Assembly (NCBI GenBank): GCA_964483625.1 | Contig: CAZABB010000001.1 | Location: 73,355 to 137,354 of the forward strand | DNA: 64,000 nt | From: JAFGQU01 sp964483625 | Lineage (GTDB): Bacteria > Omnitrophota > Gorgyraeia > Duberdicusellales > 4484-171 | Reading direction: 5' to 3' | In this document: positions 27,623 through 35,906 of the stretch, one piece after another | Numbering within the stretch: position 1 is the first letter of the stretch | Layout of the letters: the number at the start of each line of letters is the position of its first letter | Position numbers and translations under genes: made by a program | Notes under the pieces: model-generated | What the model was told of the DNA's origin: nothing | What the model saw: only the letters and a program-made list of their open reading frames with translations | Database searches by the model: none

Positions 27623-28709
27623 TCCCGGATCCGGCCTCTACGGAGCCGAACAGGGTATGCTCAATATCCTGAAAGCCCTCCGGGACGACTATGCGATTAC
27701 GGTGGTACTTCCCGAGAGAGGGCCGGTGGAGCAAATGATACGGGAAACAGCGCCGTCTACCGAAATCATTCGTTTTCCTCTGGCCTTGTTCCGGCGTTCT
27801 TTTTCTCCCCTTTACTATCTTTCCCTGCCGTTTATTTTTCTGACCGGTATTATCTATTTCCAGCGATATATCCGGCGCAGAAAGATTGATATTATCTGCA
27901 CCAATAGCCTTCTCATCATGTTTCCGGCAATAATCGCCGCGGTAACCGGGAAAAAACATATCTGGTATATCCGGGAGATGTTTTCCTCAAAAAGATTGAA
28001 CAAACTGTGTTCCCGACTGCTCCGGGATATCCCCGGGAAAATCATCTGTGTCTCAGTCGCCATCAAAGAAAGCCTTTTCCTTCCCGAAAATATACCGGTA
28101 ATCTATGACCCGATCGACTCACAGCGCCATACGCGTTTTGATACCGGACGTGCCCGCAAAGAACTTTCCCTGCCTCTTTCGGCCACAATCATCTCCTGCA
28201 TTTCCCGTATCCACCCCAGCAAAGGCCAGTATGAGCTCTTAATCAGTCTTTATCCGGCATTAAAAACCCGCCCAGACGTTCTTATGCTCTTTGTCGGCGA
28301 CATATCTCTTGGTACCTTGAGGGTTAGACGTTATCGGAAGAAGATAAAAACATTCATCCGTACCCACAGTCTGGACAATGTCCTTTTCTGGGGGCTTCGC
28401 CGCGACATCGATAAGATCCTTTCGGCCAGCGACATCTGCGTATTCCCATTCCGCCGGGCAGAACCGTTCGGGATTGCCATCGCCGAGGCGCTCAGTTTCG
28501 GCAAAACTACTTTTTTCCCCCGTTGCGGCGGCACGAAAGAAATTGCCGCAATCTTCCGACGGGGAGAAGAATTTTCCATAGACGATATCATGACCGCACT
28601 CGATCGGCCGCGGAAGGACACCGCGGCGGCCGAAGAACTTTATATCCCTGAGGAACTTTCCTTTTCCCGTTATGCAGAAGAAATACGGAGTATTTTTCAT
28701 GACAGATGA
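27600..28709 (+). CDS. Glycosyltransferase, GT1/GT4 family
   Basis: A 369-residue GT-B protein. It starts KLILFNPGSGLYGAEQGML, with the acceptor-site glycine motif. The central hydrophobic stretch SPLYYLSLPFIFLTGIIY is a membrane-contact segment. The donor domain has ISCISRIHPSKGQYELL and the EX7E-like block FRRAEPFGIAIAEALSFGK. It is likely a cytoplasmic-face glycosyltransferase acting on the same lipid-linked chain as its neighbours. The end overlaps the next start by 11 bases. Confidence 0.87.
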   Translation: MKKLILFNPGSGLYGAEQGMLNILKALRDDYAITVVLPERGPVEQMIRETAPSTEIIRFPLALFRRSFSPLYYLSLPFIFLTGIIYFQRYIRRRKIDIICTNSLLIMFPAIIAAVTGKKHIWYIREMFSSKRLNKLCSRLLRDIPGKIICVSVAIKESLFLPENIPVIYDPIDSQRHTRFDTGRARKELSLPLSATIISCISRIHPSKGQYELLISLYPALKTRPDVLMLFVGDISLGTLRVRRYRKKIKTFIRTHSLDNVLFWGLRRDIDKILSASDICVFPFRRAEPFGIAIAEALSFGKTTFFPRCGGTKEIAAIFRRGEEFSIDDIMTALDRPRKDTAAAEELYIPEELSFSRYAEEIRSIFHDR

Positions 28710-29844
28710 GAGGAAAAAAATCCTTTTTGTTATTACGCATCTTGCTCTTGGCGGCGCCCAGAAGCATCTTCTGGGGTTGATGAAAAGCCTGGACCCGAAA
28801 GAATATTGCCTTCATCTTATCACCTCCCGCGGCGGCTACATGGAAAAAGAATTCTCTCAAATCACCGGTCTTACCGTTTACGGTGTGCCTCAACTACAGC
28901 GGGCGCTCAATCCGATTCGTGATTGTATCGCCTTTGCCAAGATCTTCCGGTACATAAAAAAACACCGGTTCGACATTGTTCACACTCATTCTCCCAAAGC
29001 TTCGTTGTTAAGCCGCTGGGCGGCATATGCTGCCGGAGTAAAAACGATATTCTATACCGTCCACGGCTGGCCGTTCCATCGCTGGATGAATTGCGTGGGG
29101 TATACATGCTACCTGTTTCTGGAAAAATTAAGCGCGCCGGTAACGACCCGGATCATTACCGTCTCCCGTGCCGATTTCAAGACCGGGCTCACAAAAAAAA
29201 TCGCCGCGCCTCCCAAATTGACGCTTATTCATTGCGGTGTAGACGTCGATTTCTGCAATACGGTATTTTCGCAAAGAACGCAGGAGAAGTTTTCCTCTCC
29301 GGTAATTATTACCGTCGCCTCGCTAAAGAAACAAAAAGGACTGTTCCTCTTTATTGCGATGGCCAAAGAAGTTATACAATCATTCCCTGAAACCACATTC
29401 TACATTATCGGAGAAGGCCCCCTGCGGGGAAAAATAACCCGCAAAATAAAAAAATGCCATCTGGAAAGAAATGTGTTTCTGACCGGCTGGCAGGACGATC
29501 TTTCTTTTTTCTACCGGATCGCATCGGTAGTGGTGCTCACCTCCCGCTGGGAGGGCCTGCCTCTTGCCTTAATCGAAGCGGTCCTGTGCGGGATACCGGT
29601 ACTCATCACCGATACCGGCGGCGTCCATGATATCGTAAGGAATAACGAACAGGGAAAAATCATCTCTCTAAAAGATACCGGCCATATAGGAAAGGAGTGC
29701 ACAGACATGTTGCGTGATCTGGCGCAGTGGAATATAATGGTTGAAGAAAACCGGAAGAATATTCGAAGTGACGATTTTTCCGAAACACATTCATATGCTT
29801 ATATCAGAAAAATTTACGAAACCATAGCCTCATGTTCTATCTGA
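28699..29844 (+). CDS. Glycosyltransferase, GT4 family
   Basis: A 381-residue GT-B enzyme from the ATG at 28699, chosen over an upstream start because CGGAG lies before it and the sequence then begins ILFVITHLALGGAQKHLLGL, the expected first strand. HTHSPKASLL and YTVHGWPFH are typical of the GT4 acceptor domain, and SRWEGLPLALIEAV is a good EX7E motif in the donor domain. It resembles enzymes that add hexoses or N-acetylhexosamines to undecaprenyl-linked glycans; the sugar is not predictable. Its end overlaps the phosphoglycosyl transferase gene by 13 bases. Confidence 0.9.
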   Translation: MTDERKKILFVITHLALGGAQKHLLGLMKSLDPKEYCLHLITSRGGYMEKEFSQITGLTVYGVPQLQRALNPIRDCIAFAKIFRYIKKHRFDIVHTHSPKASLLSRWAAYAAGVKTIFYTVHGWPFHRWMNCVGYTCYLFLEKLSAPVTTRIITVSRADFKTGLTKKIAAPPKLTLIHCGVDVDFCNTVFSQRTQEKFSSPVIITVASLKKQKGLFLFIAMAKEVIQSFPETTFYIIGEGPLRGKITRKIKKCHLERNVFLTGWQDDLSFFYRIASVVVLTSRWEGLPLALIEAVLCGIPVLITDTGGVHDIVRNNEQGKIISLKDTGHIGKECTDMLRDLAQWNIMVEENRKNIRSDDFSETHSYAYIRKIYETIASCSI

Positions 29845-30809
29845 TCAACCCCTTTATCGCCTGCGCTTGCACCCTGGTCACGCTTCTTATATTTAAAAAG
29901 ATCTTTGCCTTCAGCTCGCTCCTGAAAGACAACGGCATTCCCACTCTGGGGGGGATTGGTTTCTTTATTTCTTTTCTTTTGGTTTTCTCCGGCCATACTC
30001 TGTTACAAAAAATATCAGCCCCCCCTCAACTCATCCATATCCTGTTATTTTCCTATATCATTCTCCTGGTAGGTATTTTCGATGATATCCGAGAACTCTC
30101 TTTTCTTAAAAAACTGCTCATCCAGCTGGTATTAATTACGTTTTTCTTTTTGAACGCGAAAAAAGCGCAAATATATTTCCTTCCCGATTGGTTAAATTAC
30201 CTTATTTCTTTTCTGTGGATTGCGGGCATTACCAATGCGTTCAATCTTCTCGATATAAAAGACGGCCTTTGCAGCGGCGTAAGCCTGTTGATTTCTGCAT
30301 CGTTCGCCGTTATTGCCTTTTTGTGCGGCAGCATCCTGGTCGCTCACATATTTCTTATTCTAAGCGGATGCCTTCTGGCCTTCTATATCCTGAATATCCC
30401 TCCGGCAAAAATGTACATGGGAAATTCCGGCAGCCATTTTCTCGGATTCCTCTTTGCGGCTCTCAGTTTCTACCTTGATTACACGGTGACAAAAAAAGTG
30501 TACACCATTTTTGCCCCGCTGCTTGTATTAGCTTTCCCGATTATCGATACCTTCTTTTTAATCATCGTCCGGGCCAAAAAAGGGATTCTCCCGCTGCGCA
30601 AAAGTGACGATCATATTTTTCTCCGCCTGATCGCCAACGGCACCTCGCACCGTAATGCGTTAATTATCATTTATTGCACAACGGTAACCTGGAGCCTGAC
30701 CGCGATATTGGTGGTACTGGGGAAAGGACCGTTTATCCTGGGGTCCCTCGCCCTGGCGTCCATTCTCACGATAACGGCAATTACCAAGGCAATCTATCAT
30801 AGAGAATAA
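29832..30809 (+). CDS. MraY/WecA-like polyprenyl-phosphate sugar-1-phosphate transferase
   Basis: A 325-residue polytopic membrane protein with about ten hydrophobic segments. Family signatures are present but altered: TLGGIGFF, GIFDD (the first acidic pair), NAFNLLDIKDGL, MYMGNSGSHFLGF and SDDHIFLRL. Relatives usually have GDSGS and HIHH-R, so the Asp of GDSGS is Asn here and the His cluster is reduced. Such enzymes load the first sugar onto undecaprenyl phosphate and so start the glycan that the upstream genes extend. It ends the overlapping five-gene block. Activity is likely but not certain given the changed residues. Confidence 0.82.
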   Translation: MFYLINPFIACACTLVTLLIFKKIFAFSSLLKDNGIPTLGGIGFFISFLLVFSGHTLLQKISAPPQLIHILLFSYIILLVGIFDDIRELSFLKKLLIQLVLITFFFLNAKKAQIYFLPDWLNYLISFLWIAGITNAFNLLDIKDGLCSGVSLLISASFAVIAFLCGSILVAHIFLILSGCLLAFYILNIPPAKMYMGNSGSHFLGFLFAALSFYLDYTVTKKVYTIFAPLLVLAFPIIDTFFLIIVRAKKGILPLRKSDDHIFLRLIANGTSHRNALIIIYCTTVTWSLTAILVVLGKGPFILGSLALASILTITAITKAIYHRE

Positions 30810-30881
30810 ATTCTTTACCAACCCGTTCGACTTCACTCAAAAATAGCATTTGAGCGACGCCGGAATACCAGTGAGTCTACG

Positions 30882-31646
30882 ATGGCAAAAATTACGTTCT
30901 TAGGAACCGCAGCGAGTGTTTCTTCCCGCGCCCGGGACAACACCTCATTGCTTTTCTCGGCAGACAAAAAATACGTTCTCATCGACTGCCCCGGCTCGAT
31001 TGTCCATAAACTGGAAAAGATCGGCATTGATTTCCGCGCTCTCAAAAAGGTCGTCATCACCCATCCCCATATCGACCATTATTACGGACTATTTCATCTT
31101 ATTCACGCCCAAAGCTATTTGAACAAACATATAACCATTTATGCCCGCCGGCCGACGATCCGGATCTTGAAGAAGCTCGTTTCCGACATGAAACTGAAAA
31201 AATCACATTATCCTCGTATCACATTCGATGAGGTGACCTTCAGACGTCCCTTCCTGAGGCGGCACAAGATAACGTTACGGGCAATTCCTAACAATCACAC
31301 CGAAGGCTCCTTCGGCATACAATTCTCTTCCGGCGCAAAAAAAGTCCTCTATTCTTGCGATACCGCCCTTTCGGATTCGATCATTTCCGCCGCAAAAAGA
31401 TGTGATTATCTTATCCATGACTGCACCGCATCTTCCCGCTACTTCAAAAAACATCCTCAATTATTCAGAGTACATACCAATGCCCGCGATCTGGCCGCGT
31501 TGGTCCGCAAGACGCGCGTAAAGAAACTCATCCCCGTTCATTTCCTTCTCCTGGAAAAAAACGAGATGCGCCGCATCCGGGGCGAACTCATCCCCCTGGG
31601 AAAAAGAGTCCGAATTCCTTCTGATTTTGACCGTCTGATATTTTAG
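30882..31646 (+). CDS. Metallo-beta-lactamase-fold hydrolase (RNase Z-like)
   Basis: A 254-residue protein with the metal motif HPHIDHYYG near residue 60, followed by NNHTEGSFGI, SCDT, HDCTAS and PVHFLL, the ordered metal ligands of the MBL fold. The start ITFLGTAASVSSRARDNTSLL is characteristic of the RNase Z/arylsulfatase-like group. It may process tRNA 3' ends or hydrolyse a small ester; the full exosite helix of RNase Z is not obvious. It stands 72 bases after the glycan operon and converges with pyrF. A small palindrome (30836-30854) lies in the gap. Confidence 0.8.
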   Translation: MAKITFLGTAASVSSRARDNTSLLFSADKKYVLIDCPGSIVHKLEKIGIDFRALKKVVITHPHIDHYYGLFHLIHAQSYLNKHITIYARRPTIRILKKLVSDMKLKKSHYPRITFDEVTFRRPFLRRHKITLRAIPNNHTEGSFGIQFSSGAKKVLYSCDTALSDSIISAAKRCDYLIHDCTASSRYFKKHPQLFRVHTNARDLAALVRKTRVKKLIPVHFLLLEKNEMRRIRGELIPLGKRVRIPSDFDRLIF

Positions 31647-31664
31647 AAAGGGAAGGATTGATCC

Positions 31665-32330
31665 CTATGTTGCCAGAATATTCTGCGCAGCTGTCAGGGG
31701 ATCTTTATGTTGAATGATCGGCCGGCCTACGACAATAAAATCTGCTTGTGCTTGTATCGCCTCGCTCACCGTTGCGGTTCTTTTCTGATCGTCTTTTTGC
31801 GCATTACGTATTCCGGGACAAACGGTTATCAGACCGAACTCTCCTTTTATCTGACGGGCCTCACGTACACTGCACACGACCGCCTCCAGGCCCGATTCGG
31901 CGGCTACCTTCGCCCCGATACGGACTTTTTTTAGCGAGGCGCTTTGTGACGTCAGCTCGGTAACGGCGATAATCAGCGGTTTTTTGATCTGTTTGCTGCG
32001 TGTGTATTGCCTCAATTGCTCATTGAGGGTACGTAATGTCGGCCGGCCGGCTTTGGCATGAACGGTAAGTCCCCAGACCCCCATATCGGCCATTACCTTG
32101 GCCGTCTCGGTCATCGTGTGGGGAATATCAAAAAGCTTCAGGTCCAGAAAAACTTCGCCGCCCTGTTTTTTGATCCAGGAGATGATCCGCGGACCAAAAC
32201 GCGTATATCCGATCAAACCGATCTTAAATTTCTTCACCCGCGGGGTAAGTATTGTGACGATCTTTTTTAGTTTCTTTTCCGAAGACACATCCAGAGCGAC
32301 GATAAGTTTCTCCCAGGCTAATTTATTCAT
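31665..32330 (-). CDS. pyrF: Orotidine 5'-phosphate decarboxylase
   Basis: A 221-residue TIM-barrel enzyme that decarboxylates OMP to UMP, the last step of de novo pyrimidine synthesis. LIVALDVS, FKIGL and the catalytic tetrad motif FLDLKLFDIPHT (Asp-x-Lys-x-x-Asp) are present, and CPGIR and VVGRPII are at the C-terminal phosphate site. Length is normal for the bacterial short form. It overlaps pyrD by 8 bases. Confidence 0.95.
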   Translation of the reverse strand: MNKLAWEKLIVALDVSSEKKLKKIVTILTPRVKKFKIGLIGYTRFGPRIISWIKKQGGEVFLDLKLFDIPHTMTETAKVMADMGVWGLTVHAKAGRPTLRTLNEQLRQYTRSKQIKKPLIIAVTELTSQSASLKKVRIGAKVAAESGLEAVVCSVREARQIKGEFGLITVCPGIRNAQKDDQKRTATVSEAIQAQADFIVVGRPIIQHKDPLTAAQNILAT

Positions 32331-33240
32331 GCATACTCCCGATCATGGTTTTAAGTTTGTTTATCTTTCTTTTCTTCATATAACGCTTAAGCCCCGAAAC
32401 AATATCCTTTGCTGCATTCGGTTGCACAAAAGTATACGTCCCGATGCTGACCGCATTGGCGCCGGCCAGGAAGAATTCAATCGCATCGGCCCCGGAGCTT
32501 ATCCCGCCGCCGCCGATCACCGCGATATCGACTGAGCGAGATACTTTCCATACGCGGTACAGAGCCAGAGGTTTGATGGCACATCCTGAATAACCACCAT
32601 AGATATTACCGAGATACGGCCGCCGGGTCTGGATGTTTATCGCCATACCCAGAAACGTATTCACCAGAGAAAGGGCATCGGCCCCTCCCCTTTTTGCCGC
32701 GGCGGCTACTTTTGTGATATCATCGACCTCAGGCGTAAGTTTCGCGATAAGTGTCCGGCGGGTAAGAGACCGTAAAGACTTGATATACCGGTACGTAGCG
32801 GATGGATCCTGGGAAATCATTTTCTTTAATTGCAGGTTGGGACAGGAAAGGTTTATCTCATAAGCAGCAACAGTTTTAATCGACTCGAGTTTTTTCAGTA
32901 CCTGACGATACTCATCGATATTCATTCCGCCGATACTGACGATACACCTTGCCGGTATCTTTTTGATCTGAGGGATATACTCTGAGATAAAAGAATCGAC
33001 CCCCGGATTCTCCAGGCCGATAGAATTAAGCACACCCGCCCCGGTTTCGAAAATACGCGGCGGTTTATTGCCCCGGCGCTCTTGGAGCGTAATTGTCTTG
33101 GTGATAAATGCACCCAGACAGGAATAATCGGTTAAATTTCGCAGCTCGACCCCATATCCGAATGTTCCCGAAGCACAGACGACGGGCGTCTTAAGCCGTA
33201 ACGTTCCGATTTTTGTGCGTATATCCGGTTTTATAGGCAT
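32323..33240 (-). CDS. pyrD: Dihydroorotate dehydrogenase, type 1B catalytic subunit
   Basis: A 305-residue FMN enzyme converting dihydroorotate to orotate. The ATG at 33240 is preferred over a TTG at 33246. SGTFGYG, NSIGLENPG, NLSCPN (catalytic Cys, which marks class 1), AKLTPE and GGGGISSGADA are all present. The catalytic cysteine and the presence of pyrK nearby identify the NAD-linked type 1B. In many genomes pyrK and pyrD adjoin; here a GT2 gene and a TauE-like gene lie between them. Confidence 0.94.
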   Translation of the reverse strand: MPIKPDIRTKIGTLRLKTPVVCASGTFGYGVELRNLTDYSCLGAFITKTITLQERRGNKPPRIFETGAGVLNSIGLENPGVDSFISEYIPQIKKIPARCIVSIGGMNIDEYRQVLKKLESIKTVAAYEINLSCPNLQLKKMISQDPSATYRYIKSLRSLTRRTLIAKLTPEVDDITKVAAAAKRGGADALSLVNTFLGMAINIQTRRPYLGNIYGGYSGCAIKPLALYRVWKVSRSVDIAVIGGGGISSGADAIEFFLAGANAVSIGTYTFVQPNAAKDIVSGLKRYMKKRKINKLKTMIGSMHE

Positions 33241-33248
33241 ACTCAAAT

Positions 33249-33608
33249 TTACTTCCCGATAATCATCTTTAACGAAACGACAAGCAAAAATATTCCAAAT
33301 ACTTTTTTGAGAAGCGGCGCGCTCAATTTATGAGCGAATTCCGCCCCGAGATATCCGCCGAGGAAGAAACCGATGCATACAAAAGCCGCCAGAGATATCT
33401 TTACATTCCCTTGAGTATAATACCGCATCGCCGCAAGAAGCCCGATCGGGGGGATCATGAGCGCCAGTGTTGTTCCTTGCGCCTGATGCTGGGTCAGTCC
33501 AAACAGAAAAATGAACGCAGGAATCAGTATCGTTCCTCCCCCGATACCCAGAAATCCACTGGCAACTCCGGCAATCAGCCCTAATATGATATACAGGACA
33601 ATATGCAT
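33249..33608 (-). CDS. Short TauE/SafE-family membrane protein
   Basis: A 119-residue membrane protein with four hydrophobic segments. The opening GLIAGVASGFLGIGGGTILIP is the diagnostic TauE/SafE (DUF81) loop, and TQHQAQGTTLALM follows. Full-size members have eight helices in two halves, so this half-size protein probably works as a dimer. The family exports sulfite or other organosulfonates, but the substrate here is unknown. It sits 8 bases before the ATG of pyrD and is probably in the same transcript. Confidence 0.85.
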   Translation of the reverse strand: MHIVLYIILGLIAGVASGFLGIGGGTILIPAFIFLFGLTQHQAQGTTLALMIPPIGLLAAMRYYTQGNVKISLAAFVCIGFFLGGYLGAEFAHKLSAPLLKKVFGIFLLVVSLKMIIGK

Positions 33609-33674
33609 TCTCTCCTCCTCACCTAGTCTCTGGTTTTCCGTCTATTCGCTAACCGCTATACGCTCGCCGCTATT

Positions 33675-34826
33675 TTAAAAGCTCGGTTCCACGCAGAAAG
33701 TTTTGTATACCCGGGAGCCTTTCAAACCTCCGATAATAAATTTCAAATTGGTCAAGTATTTCATCTTGGCGAATTCGCGCCATTTATAGTACGGCTGGAT
33801 GTTGAAACACGTCTTGAAGTATTGGAAAGCCGTATAGAGCATTCCCGCTGCGCTTATCCAACTGGCAATACGCAATCCGACCGAATCGAGAAACGCCCAT
33901 TGCAGAAGGAACGTGGCCAAGAATATGACGGCATACAGATGCATAAGATGAAAATTGCCGATAAACATGAACCCTTTGACGGGAAAAGGAAACCTTATCA
34001 GGGGATGCCGCGGATACTGGCCGATAAACTGAAAAATGATCTCCATGAAATTCGCCGCATGTTCCCGTAACAGCGGCGGATGCGCCTGACCGTATGACTG
34101 CCATACTTTAAGAAGCGCCTTTAAATCGGCGCGGTGCATATGTTCGACACCGGCTTGGGGCAGAAAATAAAACTTCCACCCCTTTTTTCTCACCCGCAGC
34201 CCGAAATCCATATCTTCTCCCGTCGGCAATTCCCAGAACCGGCGTTCGGCATCTTCTATTGCCTGTCGGCGATAGGCAACGTTGGCCGTAACAAAAAAGT
34301 AGGCCTGATGGCCGCAGATTTCGGTGGGAACGCATCCATCCAGTTGGGGGAAATACCCTTCCTGCAGATTGCCGTATCGCCAGGCAACCCGGTTGAAACC
34401 GAATGCTTCACAGTAGATTTCCACCAGGTTTTCCGGATCGACACGCAATGTATATATTTCTCCGCCTATCGCGCCGATCTTTTCATCTTTTCGGAATACA
34501 TCGAGCGTTTTATGGATCCAGTCCCGGCAGGGAGCGCAGTCCCCATCGGTAAAAAAGACATATTCTCCCTCGGCGTGCCGCAGGGCCTGAGTCCGGGCAT
34601 ATCCGGGAGAAGGACAATCCTGTATTTCGATTAATTTGATAAACGGGTTTTCATTCTGATAATTTCTGATAATCGGAATGGTATTGTCGGTGCTTCCGCC
34701 GTCGGCGAAAACGATCTCCCAGCGGTCACGCGGATAATCCACGTTCATCAGGTATTCAAACGTCTTACCAATGGTTCGTTCCATATTTCTTACCGGGACG
34801 ATAATCGATACAAAGGGAGCATCCAT
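33675..34826 (-). CDS. Membrane-associated glycosyltransferase, GT2 family
   Basis: A 383-residue enzyme with FVSIIVPVRNMERTIGKT, VFADGGSTDNT and the metal site FFTDGDCAPC, then GEDMDFGLRVRKKGW for the catalytic region. The C-terminal 100 residues contain two to three hydrophobic segments (about 285-340), so it is membrane anchored. The start at 34826 is preceded by AGGAGG and, further up, a seven-base-pair hairpin. It lies inside the pyrimidine gene group without an obvious metabolic link; it may belong to the surface glycan system. Confidence 0.87.
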   Translation of the reverse strand: MDAPFVSIIVPVRNMERTIGKTFEYLMNVDYPRDRWEIVFADGGSTDNTIPIIRNYQNENPFIKLIEIQDCPSPGYARTQALRHAEGEYVFFTDGDCAPCRDWIHKTLDVFRKDEKIGAIGGEIYTLRVDPENLVEIYCEAFGFNRVAWRYGNLQEGYFPQLDGCVPTEICGHQAYFFVTANVAYRRQAIEDAERRFWELPTGEDMDFGLRVRKKGWKFYFLPQAGVEHMHRADLKALLKVWQSYGQAHPPLLREHAANFMEIIFQFIGQYPRHPLIRFPFPVKGFMFIGNFHLMHLYAVIFLATFLLQWAFLDSVGLRIASWISAAGMLYTAFQYFKTCFNIQPYYKWREFAKMKYLTNLKFIIGGLKGSRVYKTFCVEPSF

Positions 34827-34846
34827 ACCTTATCCTCCTTTAATGA

Positions 34847-34864
34847 CCCCGATGCCCATCGGGG
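34847..34864 (-). promoter_or_regulatory. Hairpin in the 5' leader of the GT2 gene
   Basis: CCCCGAT and ATCGGGG form a perfect 7-base-pair stem around a 4-base loop, about 20 bases upstream of the GT2 start codon and just before its ribosome site. No U-run follows on the minus strand, so it is unlikely to be a terminator for this gene; it may stabilise the message. Confidence 0.4.
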
Positions 34865-34871
34865 GAATTAA

Positions 34872-34973
34872 ACCCCGCCCTCTAAGCTGACATCTCGAGC
34901 GAAGTCTCCCAAAAACCTCTATCTTTGATTTCACCCCGCTTTCTATAATGCTATACTGCATAGAGGGCGGGGT
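34872..34973. repeat. Inverted repeat pair around GGGCGGGGT
   Basis: ACCCCGCCCTCT (34872-34883) is the exact reverse complement of AGAGGGCGGGGT (34962-34973). Pairing extends imperfectly outward through AATT. The 78-base spacer contains a further CACCCCGC fragment. The layout resembles a small palindromic repeat or MITE-like element inserted upstream of the GT2 gene, but only one copy is seen in the window. Confidence 0.5.
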
Positions 34974-34976
34974 CAA
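34948..34976 (-). promoter_or_regulatory. Possible promoter for GT2-TauE-pyrD-pyrF
   Basis: On the minus strand TTGACC (34976-34971) is followed after 17 bases by TAGCAT (34953-34948). The -35 box is good but the -10 box is poor, and both overlap the inverted repeat. Transcription would reach the GT2 gene after about 115 bases of leader. Confidence 0.3.
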
Positions 34977-35020
34977 ATTCGACTATGGATTTTTTCACCT
35001 ACGCTTTAAAAATCCAAGTC

Positions 35021-35827
35021 TTATTTGAAAATTTCTTTTATATCAAATACGGGACCGTCTTTACAAACCCTTTTATACCCCCGGGGAGTGTCAATGACGC
35101 ACCCCAGGCAAATACCTATCCCGCAGCCCATAAACTGTTCAAAAGAAACTTCGCATTCACAAAACGGGTATGCTTTCAAAAAACTCGCACATTCGCGAAA
35201 CATTTCTGCCGGACCGCAGGCATATATTTTCACCCGCGGCTTTTTCTTCTTTATCTTCTCAAGCTCGGCTTCTAACGCGGTCAACGCCGTACCCCGGAGT
35301 CCGAGCGTACCGTCTTCGGTGGCAACGGCAACCTTGAACGAATTCTTTACGAACTCCTGCCGGCAAAGCACATCTTTTTTTGTCCTGGCCCCCAGAAACG
35401 CTTTTTGTATCGCCCGGCGCGACGCTGCCTTCCGCGCGATCGCAGACGATAAAAATACAAGCGGCGCGACGCCCATACCGCCGGCCACCAGAAAAACATG
35501 AGAATAAGATCCCGACCCGTCTAAAGAAAAACCCCTTCCTAACGGGCCGATGATATCCAGATTCTCACCGCGCCGGTATTGCGCCAGAAGCTCAGTCCCC
35601 CGTCCTACGACCTTAAACAAGACAGACACGTCTTTTCCTTTTATTTTATGGATACTGAACGGCCGGCGTAAGAGGCTCCCCTTCCCGATATGGAGATGAA
35701 TAAACTGCCCCGGACGGGCTCTTTTGGCTAATGCCGGGGCCGAGAAAGAAAGCAGATAGGTCTGAGGCGCGATCTTTTTGACCGTTTTGGTCGGGCAATG
35801 AATATTTTTTGCCTTCATCGTGGCCAT
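35021..35827 (-). CDS. pyrK: Dihydroorotate dehydrogenase electron transfer subunit
   Basis: A 268-residue ferredoxin-reductase-like protein carrying FAD and a 2Fe-2S cluster. FAD-binding RRPFSIH and NAD-site VAGGMGVAPL are visible. The C-terminal cysteines CGIGICLGC and, 12 residues on, VCKDGP give the CX4CX2CX11C cluster pattern typical of PyrK. It passes electrons from the PyrD flavin to NAD. A start three codons later is possible (M4). Separated from pyrD by two unrelated genes. Confidence 0.94.
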   Translation of the reverse strand: MATMKAKNIHCPTKTVKKIAPQTYLLSFSAPALAKRARPGQFIHLHIGKGSLLRRPFSIHKIKGKDVSVLFKVVGRGTELLAQYRRGENLDIIGPLGRGFSLDGSGSYSHVFLVAGGMGVAPLVFLSSAIARKAASRRAIQKAFLGARTKKDVLCRQEFVKNSFKVAVATEDGTLGLRGTALTALEAELEKIKKKKPRVKIYACGPAEMFRECASFLKAYPFCECEVSFEQFMGCGIGICLGCVIDTPRGYKRVCKDGPVFDIKEIFK

Positions 35828-35906
35828 ACCCTTTCTATTCTTTTCGAGAAGAGATGTTTATGTTTATCGAGTATTGATTCCATTGTAACGGAGGGGATTT
35901 GACTTC

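Noticed and set aside
31647..31664. Terminator between the MBL-fold gene and pyrF
   Set aside because: AGGGA and TCCCT can form only a five-base-pair stem and no T-run follows, so it is too weak to call.
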